A stretch of 64,000 nt of DNA, taken from the NCBI RefSeq assembly GCF_003730115.1, contig NZ_RJVP01000004.1, positions 62,001 through 126,000 on the forward strand, given 5' to 3'. Each line of letters opens with the position of its first letter. Position 1 is the stretch's first letter. The notes under the pieces were generated by a model. The model saw only the letters and a program-made list of their open reading frames with translations, searched no databases and was not told where the DNA came from. Positions 19,056-25,361 of the stretch are shown in pieces. The position numbers and the translations under genes were made by a program. The stretch comes from Pseudomethylobacillus aquaticus (GTDB lineage: Bacteria; Pseudomonadota; Gammaproteobacteria; Burkholderiales; Methylophilaceae).

Positions 19056-19565
19056 TCAACGCAGCGCGTTCAGTACTTTTTCGGCTTCCGGCCAGGGCAG
19101 CCGTCGCTTGCCAGACTTCATTCGGTCAAGTGCCTTGAAGGCGTCGTCGACTGACAGCAGCTGGTTCTCGATCATGGCGCACAGCAGCCCGATGGTGCCC
19201 ATGACATTGACCTGCTCCTTGTTGGCAACAATCCGCAAATTGGCGTCGCCGGTCAGCAAGGTACAGGTCTCCTGCTTCGCAAGCGCCAGTGCCAAGTAGT
19301 CGTTGTGACTGGGCTTGGGACCGTTTTTCGCGGGAAGCAGATGGTTGTGCTGGCCTGGCAACTGCTCGGCATACGCCACGAAATCGCCGTTGACCTCCAT
19401 GACCTGCAAGCCCAGGTCTTCAAGGCCAGGGCTGCCCGGTTCAATTTCTTCGTAGTACAGCAGATCAGGGATGCCGAACTGCATCGGAAGCTGGAAGAGC
19501 GTCTCCATCAACGCTCCCGCTTCCATATCGATCAAGATGTTCGCATCACTGATGAGCAACCGCAT
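19056..19565 (-). CDS. PIN-domain nuclease (DUF3368-like), putative toxin
   Basis: This 169-residue protein has a PIN ribonuclease fold. The acidic metal ligands are visible as SDANILID (Asp7) at the start, SHNDYLALALA in the centre and LLTGDANLR towards the end. A helical C-terminal tail rich in lysine and arginine follows. Its start lies 20 bases inside the end of the upstream XRE/ImmA-IrrE gene. PIN proteins paired with XRE-COG2856 proteins have been predicted as toxin-antitoxin or stress modules, and the coupling here fits that, with the PIN protein as the effector. Target RNA unknown. It converges on jetD with a 42-base gap. Confidence 0.8.
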   Translation of the reverse strand: MRLLISDANILIDMEAGALMETLFQLPMQFGIPDLLYYEEIEPGSPGLEDLGLQVMEVNGDFVAYAEQLPGQHNHLLPAKNGPKPSHNDYLALALAKQETCTLLTGDANLRIVANKEQVNVMGTIGLLCAMIENQLLSVDDAFKALDRMKSGKRRLPWPEAEKVLNALR

Positions 19566-20625
19566 CCGATGACTCCAGCTGGCGTTCTTTGTGGAAGCGC
19601 ATCATCGGGATGCCCAGCATTTCCGCCGCCTTGCCTTCGGAAATGTATTGCTCGGCCAAGGCGCGGTACACCAATTGATCAAACAGTCGGGGATGCTCTT
19701 GCGGCAGTGGCTGGCCAGGCTCGGTCTTGCGCCAGCCCTTGGCCGAAAACCGCTTGAACATGGAGAGATGAGCCGCCTCGGTGATCACGCCACACTGTTT
19801 GGCGCGCTGCAGCCATCCGGTCATCGACAGACCGAACTCGTGCTTGAGCACATACAGCTCTTGCCATTCCAGCGCATGGCGTTGTGCCCCAAGCAACTGC
19901 AACACCGCGACACGCGGAGCCAGGAAGGCACCGGCGAACCGGTCGCAGGCTTTCTCCTCGTTGATGCCGTCAGCCAGTCGCCCTTCGAGCAGCAGGTGCC
20001 CCAGCTCATGCGCCAGCGTGAACCGCTGCCGATCACCAGGCCAGCGTTTGGAAACAGCCACGACCGGATACTCCCGGTCATCTTCGGTTCGTGCCTTGGC
20101 CGTCAAGCCAGAGAAGCCTGGGTTCTCTTCATCGACCACGATGACCAGCAAGCCAAGGCCTTCGAGGGTGTCGGTGAGGTCAGCAATCGGATTCAGCCCC
20201 AACTGCCAAGCGTTGCGGACCGAATCCGAGAACGCATCGATCTCATCCAGCGAGGTGATGTGCTCGGGCAGATTCGCGGGCGGTGCAAAAGCCGGGAACG
20301 GCAGTTCGGGAAATGCGCCGAGCAACTCCACGCGCTTCTCCACCAACTCGACGACCTTGATCTTCAGCGCATCCTGCGCCGTCTTGCCAAAGGTCGAGAG
20401 CTTGCGGAACTCGGGCTGTAGCAGTTCAACCGTATGCGTGCGAAAGAAGTATTCGGTCCGAATGCCGCAGGCGCGGGCCAGCTTGAGCAGCTGAGTCGAC
20501 GACGGCGTCAGCAGACCCTTCTCGTACTTCTGGATGGCGGTGTGAGAAACACCCACCTGTTCGCCCAACGCACCAAGGGTCAGACCTGCCGCCAATCGTG
20601 CTTGACGAATGCGATCTGCAATCAT
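19546..20625 (-). CDS. XRE-family regulator with ImmA/IrrE metallopeptidase domain
   Basis: This 359-residue protein joins an N-terminal XRE helix-turn-helix (about residues 5-60, with VGVSHTAIQKYEKG as the recognition helix) to an ImmA/IrrE zinc peptidase domain whose active-site helix reads HELGH (in FTLAHELGHLLLEG). The C-terminal part, with RLFDQLVYRALAEQYISEGKAAEMLG, is typical of the COG2856 family. Such proteins repress their own operon and can cleave a partner regulator, as ImmA and IrrE do. The downstream PIN gene overlaps it by 20 bases, so it is the likely antitoxin and regulator of that pair. The start is well supported: AAGGAGG lies just upstream of the ATG at 20625. Confidence 0.88.
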   Translation of the reverse strand: MIADRIRQARLAAGLTLGALGEQVGVSHTAIQKYEKGLLTPSSTQLLKLARACGIRTEYFFRTHTVELLQPEFRKLSTFGKTAQDALKIKVVELVEKRVELLGAFPELPFPAFAPPANLPEHITSLDEIDAFSDSVRNAWQLGLNPIADLTDTLEGLGLLVIVVDEENPGFSGLTAKARTEDDREYPVVAVSKRWPGDRQRFTLAHELGHLLLEGRLADGINEEKACDRFAGAFLAPRVAVLQLLGAQRHALEWQELYVLKHEFGLSMTGWLQRAKQCGVITEAAHLSMFKRFSAKGWRKTEPGQPLPQEHPRLFDQLVYRALAEQYISEGKAAEMLGIPMMRFHKERQLESSDAVAHQ

Positions 20626-20642
20626 GACGCCTCCTTGGGTTG

Positions 20643-20680
20643 GGTTTAAAACAACCTTAATCCTACCAAATTTTTAAACC
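20643..20680. promoter_or_regulatory. AT-rich inverted repeat, candidate XRE operator
   Basis: GGTTTAAAA (20643-20651) and TTTTAAACC (20672-20680) form perfect nine-base inverted arms 20 bases apart, immediately upstream of the ribosome site of the XRE/ImmA-IrrE gene. The position suggests autoregulation by its helix-turn-helix domain. No protein-binding evidence is available. Confidence 0.4.
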
Positions 20681-20714
20681 AAAGAGAAGCCCGCCCGTCT
20701 CGGCGGCCGTGGCG

Positions 20715-21344
20715 TCAATCGTGGGCGACTGCTTCCATGTAGGGGCGCATCACGGTGGCGACGCGGCAATCCTGAGCGTAGCGCCACAGGTCGTCTGCGG
20801 ACGCCTTACGCGTCCTCCATGCGTCTTTCAAGGCCTCCAGCGCCACATCCAGACCGATCTTGTTGCGATGCTTGAAGCAATCGACCACGGTCTTGGCCGG
20901 GCTGTAGATCCGCACCTTCACCCCGTTGCATAAGTGTTCTTCGACGCCTGCCAGATGAGCGCTACCGGCCATCTGAACCATCCGGATCGGCGGATAGTCG
21001 ATCCGGGGTGAGTGGCTGCCGCGTGGCATGGCGATCCATATTTGACGCGGTAGTTGGGTGGTCAGCCCGTGAAACTGGAGTGCGGTGAGCAGGCAGAACA
21101 CGGCTTGTGGCACCCTGGTGGCGACAAGGGCAAGACTCTCAAATTCCGTCACCCGTGCGCCTGGCAGACGGTAAAGACCACGCCCGACCCGTTCCAGCAG
21201 TCCTGCTGCAGTCATGCGCGTCAGGATGACCCGGGGCGAGCTGATGGCGTCCAGATCGCTGGCACGTAGCAGCCCTCTCCGGCTGGCCAGATCAAGGATG
21301 CGCTGGGTGTGGGTCTCGGAGAGCATTGATGGAGTGTGTTCCAT
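20715..21344 (-). CDS. AbiEi-type antitoxin/transcriptional regulator (no AbiEii partner seen)
   Basis: This 209-residue protein matches the AbiEi family, the antitoxin and autorepressor of type IV toxin-antitoxin and abortive infection systems. An N-terminal winged helix (residues about 12-65) has the family's DLASRRGLLRASDLDA and GRGLYRLPG motifs. The C-terminal half shows SPAKTVVDCFKHRNKIGLDVALEALKDA, the typical AbiEi end. Normally an AbiEii nucleotidyltransferase follows directly. Here the next gene downstream is the XRE/ImmA-IrrE protein 89 bases away, and no nucleotidyltransferase is present in the window. It may be a solitary regulator or may have been recruited to the neighbouring PIN module. 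The start is supported by GGAG five bases before the ATG. Confidence 0.82.
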   Translation of the reverse strand: MEHTPSMLSETHTQRILDLASRRGLLRASDLDAISSPRVILTRMTAAGLLERVGRGLYRLPGARVTEFESLALVATRVPQAVFCLLTALQFHGLTTQLPRQIWIAMPRGSHSPRIDYPPIRMVQMAGSAHLAGVEEHLCNGVKVRIYSPAKTVVDCFKHRNKIGLDVALEALKDAWRTRKASADDLWRYAQDCRVATVMRPYMEAVAHD

Positions 21345-21417
21345 TTGTTCTCCAATTTCAATTAATCAACGAAATATCGGAACGCATGACAACACACTTC
21401 GCCACGGCCCACCCCAA

Positions 21418-21966
21418 CTACGGGGCATCAGCATTCCCTTTCATCGGGTACCGGCATGGGCGCAGGTGATGCATCTCCCAGAGGAAGAGTTCCTCGATGC
21501 TGAAGCGGATGACGTCACCGTTTGCGATCCGGTAGAACGGAATGCCGAGCCGCAGGCGTTCCTGATTCTGGTGAATCCAGTAACCGGGCAAGCCAGTGAT
21601 GTCGACCACATCTTTGGCGGAGTAAAAAACCCGATCACGGCGTTCAGGCCGCTTCAGCATCATCTGCTCGATGGCATCTTCACGTGCTGTGGGAGATGAT
21701 TCGGACAACGGGCGTCCGGCAGGGGATTTCCAAGTGACCCGAGCCTTGCGCTCGAAGGCTTCAACCTCCATCAGAAGGTAACGGACAGATCTGTTGAGGT
21801 GCCAGGCGGGCGGGCCGATTCCTTCCGAGCGCCACTTTTGCAGCGTCTTGGGTGAGAGATTCCACCTCGAGGACAACTGGTTTTCATCGAGGACCGGATA
21901 CGTGATGACTGGCTCATCCGGGCTGGGCGCAACGCCCTGCTTGTTGGCATCAACCTTGGGCTTCAT
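21418..21966 (-). CDS. Double helix-turn-helix protein, excisionase/AlpA-like
   Basis: This 182-residue protein has two HTH_17/MerR-like DNA-binding segments. The first, LSSRWNLSPKTLQKWRSEG (about residues 31-49), is followed by GPPAWHLNRSVRYLLMEVEAFE. The second, FYSAKDVVDITGLPGYWIHQ (about 114-133), is followed by IPFYRIANGDVIRFSIEELFLW. The first half is clearly related to the 120-residue protein encoded just upstream, so the pair probably arose by duplication. Proteins of this build are common on integrative elements, where they act as excisionase or activator, and next to defence islands. The start overlaps the upstream gene by 17 bases. A function beyond DNA binding is not evident. Confidence 0.7.
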   Translation of the reverse strand: MKPKVDANKQGVAPSPDEPVITYPVLDENQLSSRWNLSPKTLQKWRSEGIGPPAWHLNRSVRYLLMEVEAFERKARVTWKSPAGRPLSESSPTAREDAIEQMMLKRPERRDRVFYSAKDVVDITGLPGYWIHQNQERLRLGIPFYRIANGDVIRFSIEELFLWEMHHLRPCRYPMKGNADAP

Positions 21967-22312
21967 CGCGCGCCTCCGTCAGCGCGGCCTCGGCCGCTTC
22001 AAGACTGCCGTACTGCGCGATGAGTGCGAAGGCCTCGCTCAAGTAGTACCGCTTTGGTTCGGGGGCGGCGGGCGCGGGAGATTCGACAACGAGCTGCGCG
22101 TCGTTCAAGGATGGCAGCGGCACTTCGTTGGACATGCCCTGGCGGATCGCCTGCTCATAGGTGACGATCTCATCGACTGGATAGCGGATGGCCTTTGACA
22201 GCTTGATGTACGGCGGGCCGCGTTCTTCGCTACGCCAGCGCTGCAGGGTCTTGATGCTGACGTTCCACCGACGTGCGAGCTCCGTTTCGGTGAAGGCGGG
22301 TTCGGTTTGCAT
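21950..22312 (-). CDS. Helix-turn-helix protein, excisionase/AlpA-like
   Basis: This 120-residue protein has one HTH_17 domain: TELARRWNVSIKTLQRWRSE (about residues 9-28), then GPPYIKLSKAIRYPVDEI, the pattern of AlpA-type phage regulators and excisionases. A proline- and alanine-rich linker leads to a short C-terminal helical segment (YYLSEAFALIAQYGSLEAAEAALTEA). AAGGA seven bases before the ATG supports the start. It is the first gene of the leftward set on this side of the island, and is coupled to the paralogue downstream by a 17-base overlap. It probably regulates island genes or excision. Confidence 0.7.
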   Translation of the reverse strand: MQTEPAFTETELARRWNVSIKTLQRWRSEERGPPYIKLSKAIRYPVDEIVTYEQAIRQGMSNEVPLPSLNDAQLVVESPAPAAPEPKRYYLSEAFALIAQYGSLEAAEAALTEARDEAQG

Positions 22313-22567
22313 GGCATTTCCTTTCGTCGTTCGTGCCGGGCATTACGGCGACAAACGAGAGGAAAGCCAAGTTGCGGCCCCGAGATTCCCCGGCAGTCGT
22401 GGCAACTGCGAGTGCCAATCGGCCTCTCTGAACTTACAATCATGGGCATGTGCGGTTGCGCGAAATCCTTCCCCGGAATCGCGCGAGGGTCTCAAGGCTT
22501 CCGACCGGGGCTGAGAGACTGCTGATATGTGGGTTTGGTTTTCTGTTAAACTACACCACCAGGTTCT
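22313..22567. other. Intergenic right boundary of the defence island
   Basis: No gene or RNA is supportable here. The stretch separates the island's helix-turn-helix genes from the chromosomal SDR gene and its terminator. GGTTTTCTGTTAAAC (about 22534-22548) is imperfectly repeated as TGTTTTCTGGTTAAC (about 22600-22614), flanking the terminator, but this is too weak to call an attachment site. No tRNA or tmRNA 3' end can be recognised. Confidence 0.4.
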
Positions 22568-22600
22568 AAAAGGGTTTAGTCTTCGGACTAAACCCTTTTT
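22568..22600. terminator. Strong bidirectional terminator at the island edge
   Basis: A 14-bp perfect stem (22568-22581 with 22586-22599) carries a TTCG tetraloop closed by C-G, followed by a T run on the plus strand and preceded by an A run that serves the minus strand. It lies 29 bases beyond the stop of the leftward SDR gene, so it terminates that gene, and it also blocks transcripts running rightward out of the island. Confidence 0.85.
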
Positions 22601-22628
22601 GTTTTCTGGTTAACTCATATTAGCTGGT

Positions 22629-23327
22629 TTACCAAGGCACCGCTTTTCCATCGTAAGCGAAGAAGCTGCCTGAGTCGTCAGCATGCAAGTTGGCGATGAT
22701 GCCGCGCATGCCGGTGACACTTTGCTCGGGCGTGATCAGTGCGTTCGGGCCACCCATGTCGGTCAGCACCCAGCCCGGGTGCAGTAGCACCGCTTTGATG
22801 CCGTCGTTTGCCAGGTCCAGCGCCAGGCTTTTCACCACCATGTTCACTGCTGTCTTGCTGGAGCGGTACAGATAATTGCCGCCGCTACCGTTATCCGCGA
22901 TGCTGCCCATTTTGCTGGTGATGGTGGCGATGGTTCTGGCCTTGCCACGCAGCAGATGGTGGTGGAACGCCTCGGCCATTTTCAGAGGTGCCATGCTGTT
23001 GATGCGGAATGCATCTGCCCAAGCTGCATAATCGGTGTGGCCGAAGCGGCGGTCATGGGTGTCGGCATAGATGCCAGCGTTGTTGATCAGCACATCCACA
23101 GCCTGTGTGGAAAGTGTGCTGGCAAGCCGGTCTATCTGTGCATGATCGGCCACATCGACTGCGTGCAGTTTAATGAGGTCAGGATGCTGGCCGACCAGTT
23201 CGCTCAGCGCGTGGGCCTGCGCTGGCTGCCGGCAACAGGCGTGGACCAGCCAGCCATCTGCTGTGTATTGCCGTACGAATTCCAGTCCCAGGCCGCGATT
23301 CGCGCCGGTGATCAATACTGTTTGCAT
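22629..23327 (-). CDS. SDR-family oxidoreductase
   Basis: This is a short-chain dehydrogenase/reductase of about 232 residues. The NAD(P)-binding glycine motif is TGANRGLGLEF near the start, NNAG follows near residue 85, and the catalytic pair is YRSSKTAV (tyrosine and lysine four apart). The set resembles the C-factor/CsgA-like branch of the family. I place the start at ATG 23327, which has AGGAG eight bases upstream; an in-frame ATG eight codons earlier at 23351 lacks a site. The substrate cannot be told from sequence. The gene stands alone, divergent from the rhodanese operon, and ends in the strong hairpin at 22568-22600. Confidence 0.85.
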   Translation of the reverse strand: MQTVLITGANRGLGLEFVRQYTADGWLVHACCRQPAQAHALSELVGQHPDLIKLHAVDVADHAQIDRLASTLSTQAVDVLINNAGIYADTHDRRFGHTDYAAWADAFRINSMAPLKMAEAFHHHLLRGKARTIATITSKMGSIADNGSGGNYLYRSSKTAVNMVVKSLALDLANDGIKAVLLHPGWVLTDMGGPNALITPEQSVTGMRGIIANLHADDSGSFFAYDGKAVPW

Positions 23328-23382
23328 GTGTACACTCCTGTTCCAGTCCAAGCCGGTCAGCGCAGCATGTGGGGCTTGGGGT

Positions 23383-23459
23383 TATAATCAAGCGATTAAA
23401 ATACGATAAAAACCTTACTCATGTATGAGCCGTCGATCCGGTGCAGGTTCCGATCGACG
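23383..23459 (+). promoter_or_regulatory. Putative promoter and leader hairpin of the rhodanese-tusA operon
   Basis: A TATAAT box at 23383-23388 could start transcription near 23395. The roughly 100-base leader that follows contains perfect 8-base inverted arms CGTCGATC (23431-23438) and GATCGACG (23452-23459). The -35 region is poor. The hairpin is not followed by a T run, so it is not a simple terminator. Confidence 0.35.
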
Positions 23460-23496
23460 CGCCTAGTCTAGAGTATCAAATGAAGGTAGCAAGTTA

Positions 23497-23820
23497 ATGA
23501 GTGCTTATCAGGAAATCGAAGCCGAGCAGTTGCATCAATTGCTCGCCGTGCAAAAGATCCAGCTGGTGGATGTACGTAATGACGACGAAGTCGCGCGTGG
23601 CATCATCCCCGGCGCGCAGCACATCACGCTCGCCAACATCCCCATGAAACATGAAGCGCTGCTGTCAGAGCATGTGCCGCTGGTGTTCTATTGTCATAGT
23701 GGTATCCGCTCCGCACATGCGGCCAGCTTTCTGGCCAGCAAGGGCCGTGAACAGGTATATAACCTGCGCGGTGGCGTGCTGGCCTGGGGTAAAGCCGGTT
23801 ATGCGTTTGGCAGCAAGTAG
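23497..23820 (+). CDS. Rhodanese-like single-domain protein
   Basis: This 107-residue single rhodanese domain (GlpE/PspE size) transfers sulfane sulfur. The active-site loop is CHSGIRS, with the catalytic cysteine at residue 66; LVDVRNDDEVARGIIPGAQH and LRGGVLAWGKAG are the flanking family motifs. TusA, a sulfur carrier with a CPxP cysteine, begins eight bases downstream, so this protein probably loads or accepts sulfur from TusA. No signal peptide is seen; it acts in the cytoplasm. Confidence 0.9.
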   Translation: MSAYQEIEAEQLHQLLAVQKIQLVDVRNDDEVARGIIPGAQHITLANIPMKHEALLSEHVPLVFYCHSGIRSAHAASFLASKGREQVYNLRGGVLAWGKAGYAFGSK

Positions 23821-23828
23821 GAAACGGT

Positions 23829-24074
23829 ATGGAGTTTGATAAGGAACTGGATGCGCGTGGGCTCAACTGCCCGCTGCCCATCCTGCGCTGCAAGAAGGGG
23901 CTGGCCGAGATCACGGCGGGTCAGGTACTCAAAGTGCTGGCTACCGACCCTGGCTCGGTGAAAGATTTTCAGGCTTTCTGCAAGCAGACCGGCCACGAGA
24001 TGCTGTCCATGCAAGAGAATGAAGCGGTGCCCAAGAAGGAATTCATCTTCCATATCCGCAAGCGTGTTGCGTGA
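23829..24074 (+). CDS. tusA: Sulfur carrier protein, TusA family
   Basis: This 81-residue TusA/SirA-family protein has the hallmark LDARGLNCPLPILR, where Cys14 carries the persulfide. TusA relays sulfur to tRNA thiolation, molybdenum cofactor and other pathways. It is the second gene of a two-gene unit with a rhodanese, a pairing frequent in beta- and gammaproteobacteria with sulfur metabolism. The gene ends 111 bases before the next gene, which may or may not be cotranscribed. Confidence 0.92.
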   Translation: MEFDKELDARGLNCPLPILRCKKGLAEITAGQVLKVLATDPGSVKDFQAFCKQTGHEMLSMQENEAVPKKEFIFHIRKRVA

Positions 24075-24185
24075 GCCATCCGCCCGCCTGTTTGTAAGGT
24101 GGTGCTGCGAGTCGGTGGTCAGGCCGACCATGCTGGCGTGCCATCGAATCCGGTTTGACTGGTTTATCTAGAAGGGTGTGATGCC

Positions 24186-25235
24186 ATGAGCAAAGGCCTG
24201 CGCTTGTCAGAAAAGTGGTTCAACCGTGGCCTGTGGACCATCGCCATCGTGTTCGCCAGCTTCCTGATCGGCCTGGGTGGCACCATCATCGGTGATTTGC
24301 CGCACGTCACGCGTGATTATCGTCTGGACGATTTCATCCAACAGCCTGCTGCCGGGGAGCTGCGTGATGCACTCAAGCAGGCGCAGCAATCACGCACTGA
24401 TCTCAACGAACAAGCCCATCAGGCGCAGATCCGTCTGGATACTGCCAATAATGACTACAACACCGCCTATGCCAGTTTCAATAACTGGTTGGCGACACGC
24501 AGTGCCACCGAACAAGCTTCCCAGGATGAGGCGCTGATCCAGCGCACCCAGGCACTGGATAGCCTCAAGCAGCAGCAACGTCAGCGTCTGGCCGAGGTGG
24601 ATGCGCTGAGCCAGCAGCAGGATCAAGCTGAACAAGCGCAGCAGGCCTTGCAGGACAAGTTGGCGGTGCTGGAGCAGGCTGCACAGAAAAAGCTGGACCA
24701 GCAGTGGCGCCATCAGGAGATCCAGGTATTCCTGTACCGGCTGATGCTGACCTTGCCTTTGCTGATGATCGCCGCCTGGTTGTTCGCCAAAAAGCGCAAA
24801 ACGGCCTATTGGCCGTTTGTCTGGGGCTTCATCCTGTTCGCGCTGTTCGCCTTTTTCGTCGAGCTGGTGCCTTATCTGCCCAGTTACGGCGGCTACGTGC
24901 GCTATCTGGTGGGGATCGTGTTGACCGTGGTGATCGGGCGTCAGGCCATCATCGCCTTGAATGCGTATCTGGAGAAGCAGAAGCTGGCCGAGCAATTGCC
25001 GGATGCGCAGCGCCGCGTGGAGCTGAGTTACGACATCGCCCTGGCACGGCTGGCCAAACAGCTGTGTCCTGGTTGTGAGCGTCAGGTGGATCTGAAAGAC
25101 GCCAGCATCGACTTTTGTCCGCATTGCGGCATTGGCCTGCATGATCATTGCACACAGTGCCAGGCGCGTAAAAGCGCCTTTGCCAAGTTCTGCCACCGCT
25201 GCGGCTGTGCGGCGCCTCAAGCCAGCGCGTCATAA
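24186..25235 (+). CDS. Membrane coiled-coil protein with C-terminal zinc ribbon
   Basis: This 349-residue protein of unknown function has a clear layout. One transmembrane helix lies near residues 15-36, then a long glutamine-rich coiled coil (about 55-175). Two or three transmembrane helices follow (about 185-270). At the C-terminus are zinc-ribbon motifs: CPGCERQVDLKDASIDFCPHCG and, after a second CTQC, CHRCGCA. It is recognised as a zinc-ribbon domain membrane protein common in betaproteobacteria. Neither substrate nor partner is known. The cysteines suggest a cytosolic metal-bound module and the coiled coil an oligomer in the periplasm. It is followed by a hairpin terminator. Confidence 0.7.
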   Translation: MSKGLRLSEKWFNRGLWTIAIVFASFLIGLGGTIIGDLPHVTRDYRLDDFIQQPAAGELRDALKQAQQSRTDLNEQAHQAQIRLDTANNDYNTAYASFNNWLATRSATEQASQDEALIQRTQALDSLKQQQRQRLAEVDALSQQQDQAEQAQQALQDKLAVLEQAAQKKLDQQWRHQEIQVFLYRLMLTLPLLMIAAWLFAKKRKTAYWPFVWGFILFALFAFFVELVPYLPSYGGYVRYLVGIVLTVVIGRQAIIALNAYLEKQKLAEQLPDAQRRVELSYDIALARLAKQLCPGCERQVDLKDASIDFCPHCGIGLHDHCTQCQARKSAFAKFCHRCGCAAPQASAS

Positions 25236-25312
25236 GCACTGACGCCGCTTGACGTTGAACGCAAAATTAACCCGCAGAGTTCATAGTGTGAACGCGCAGA
25301 GTTACTCATAGC

Positions 25313-25346
25313 AAAACGGGGTGCCGCATTGCAGCCCCCCGTTTTT
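25313..25346. terminator. Bidirectional terminator between the zinc-ribbon gene and valS
   Basis: The arms AAAACGGGG (25313-25321) and CCCCGTTTT (25337-25345) are perfect and flanked by A and T runs. It lies between two convergent genes and should terminate both. Confidence 0.8.
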
Positions 25347-25361
25347 GTCAGCAGCGTCCGT

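Noticed and set aside
22530-22562. ACCACCA near 22550 as a possible tRNA or tmRNA 3' end used for island integration
   Set aside because: There is no T-arm sequence (GGTTCRANTC) at the proper distance and no acceptor-stem complement, so a tRNA-like remnant cannot be supported.
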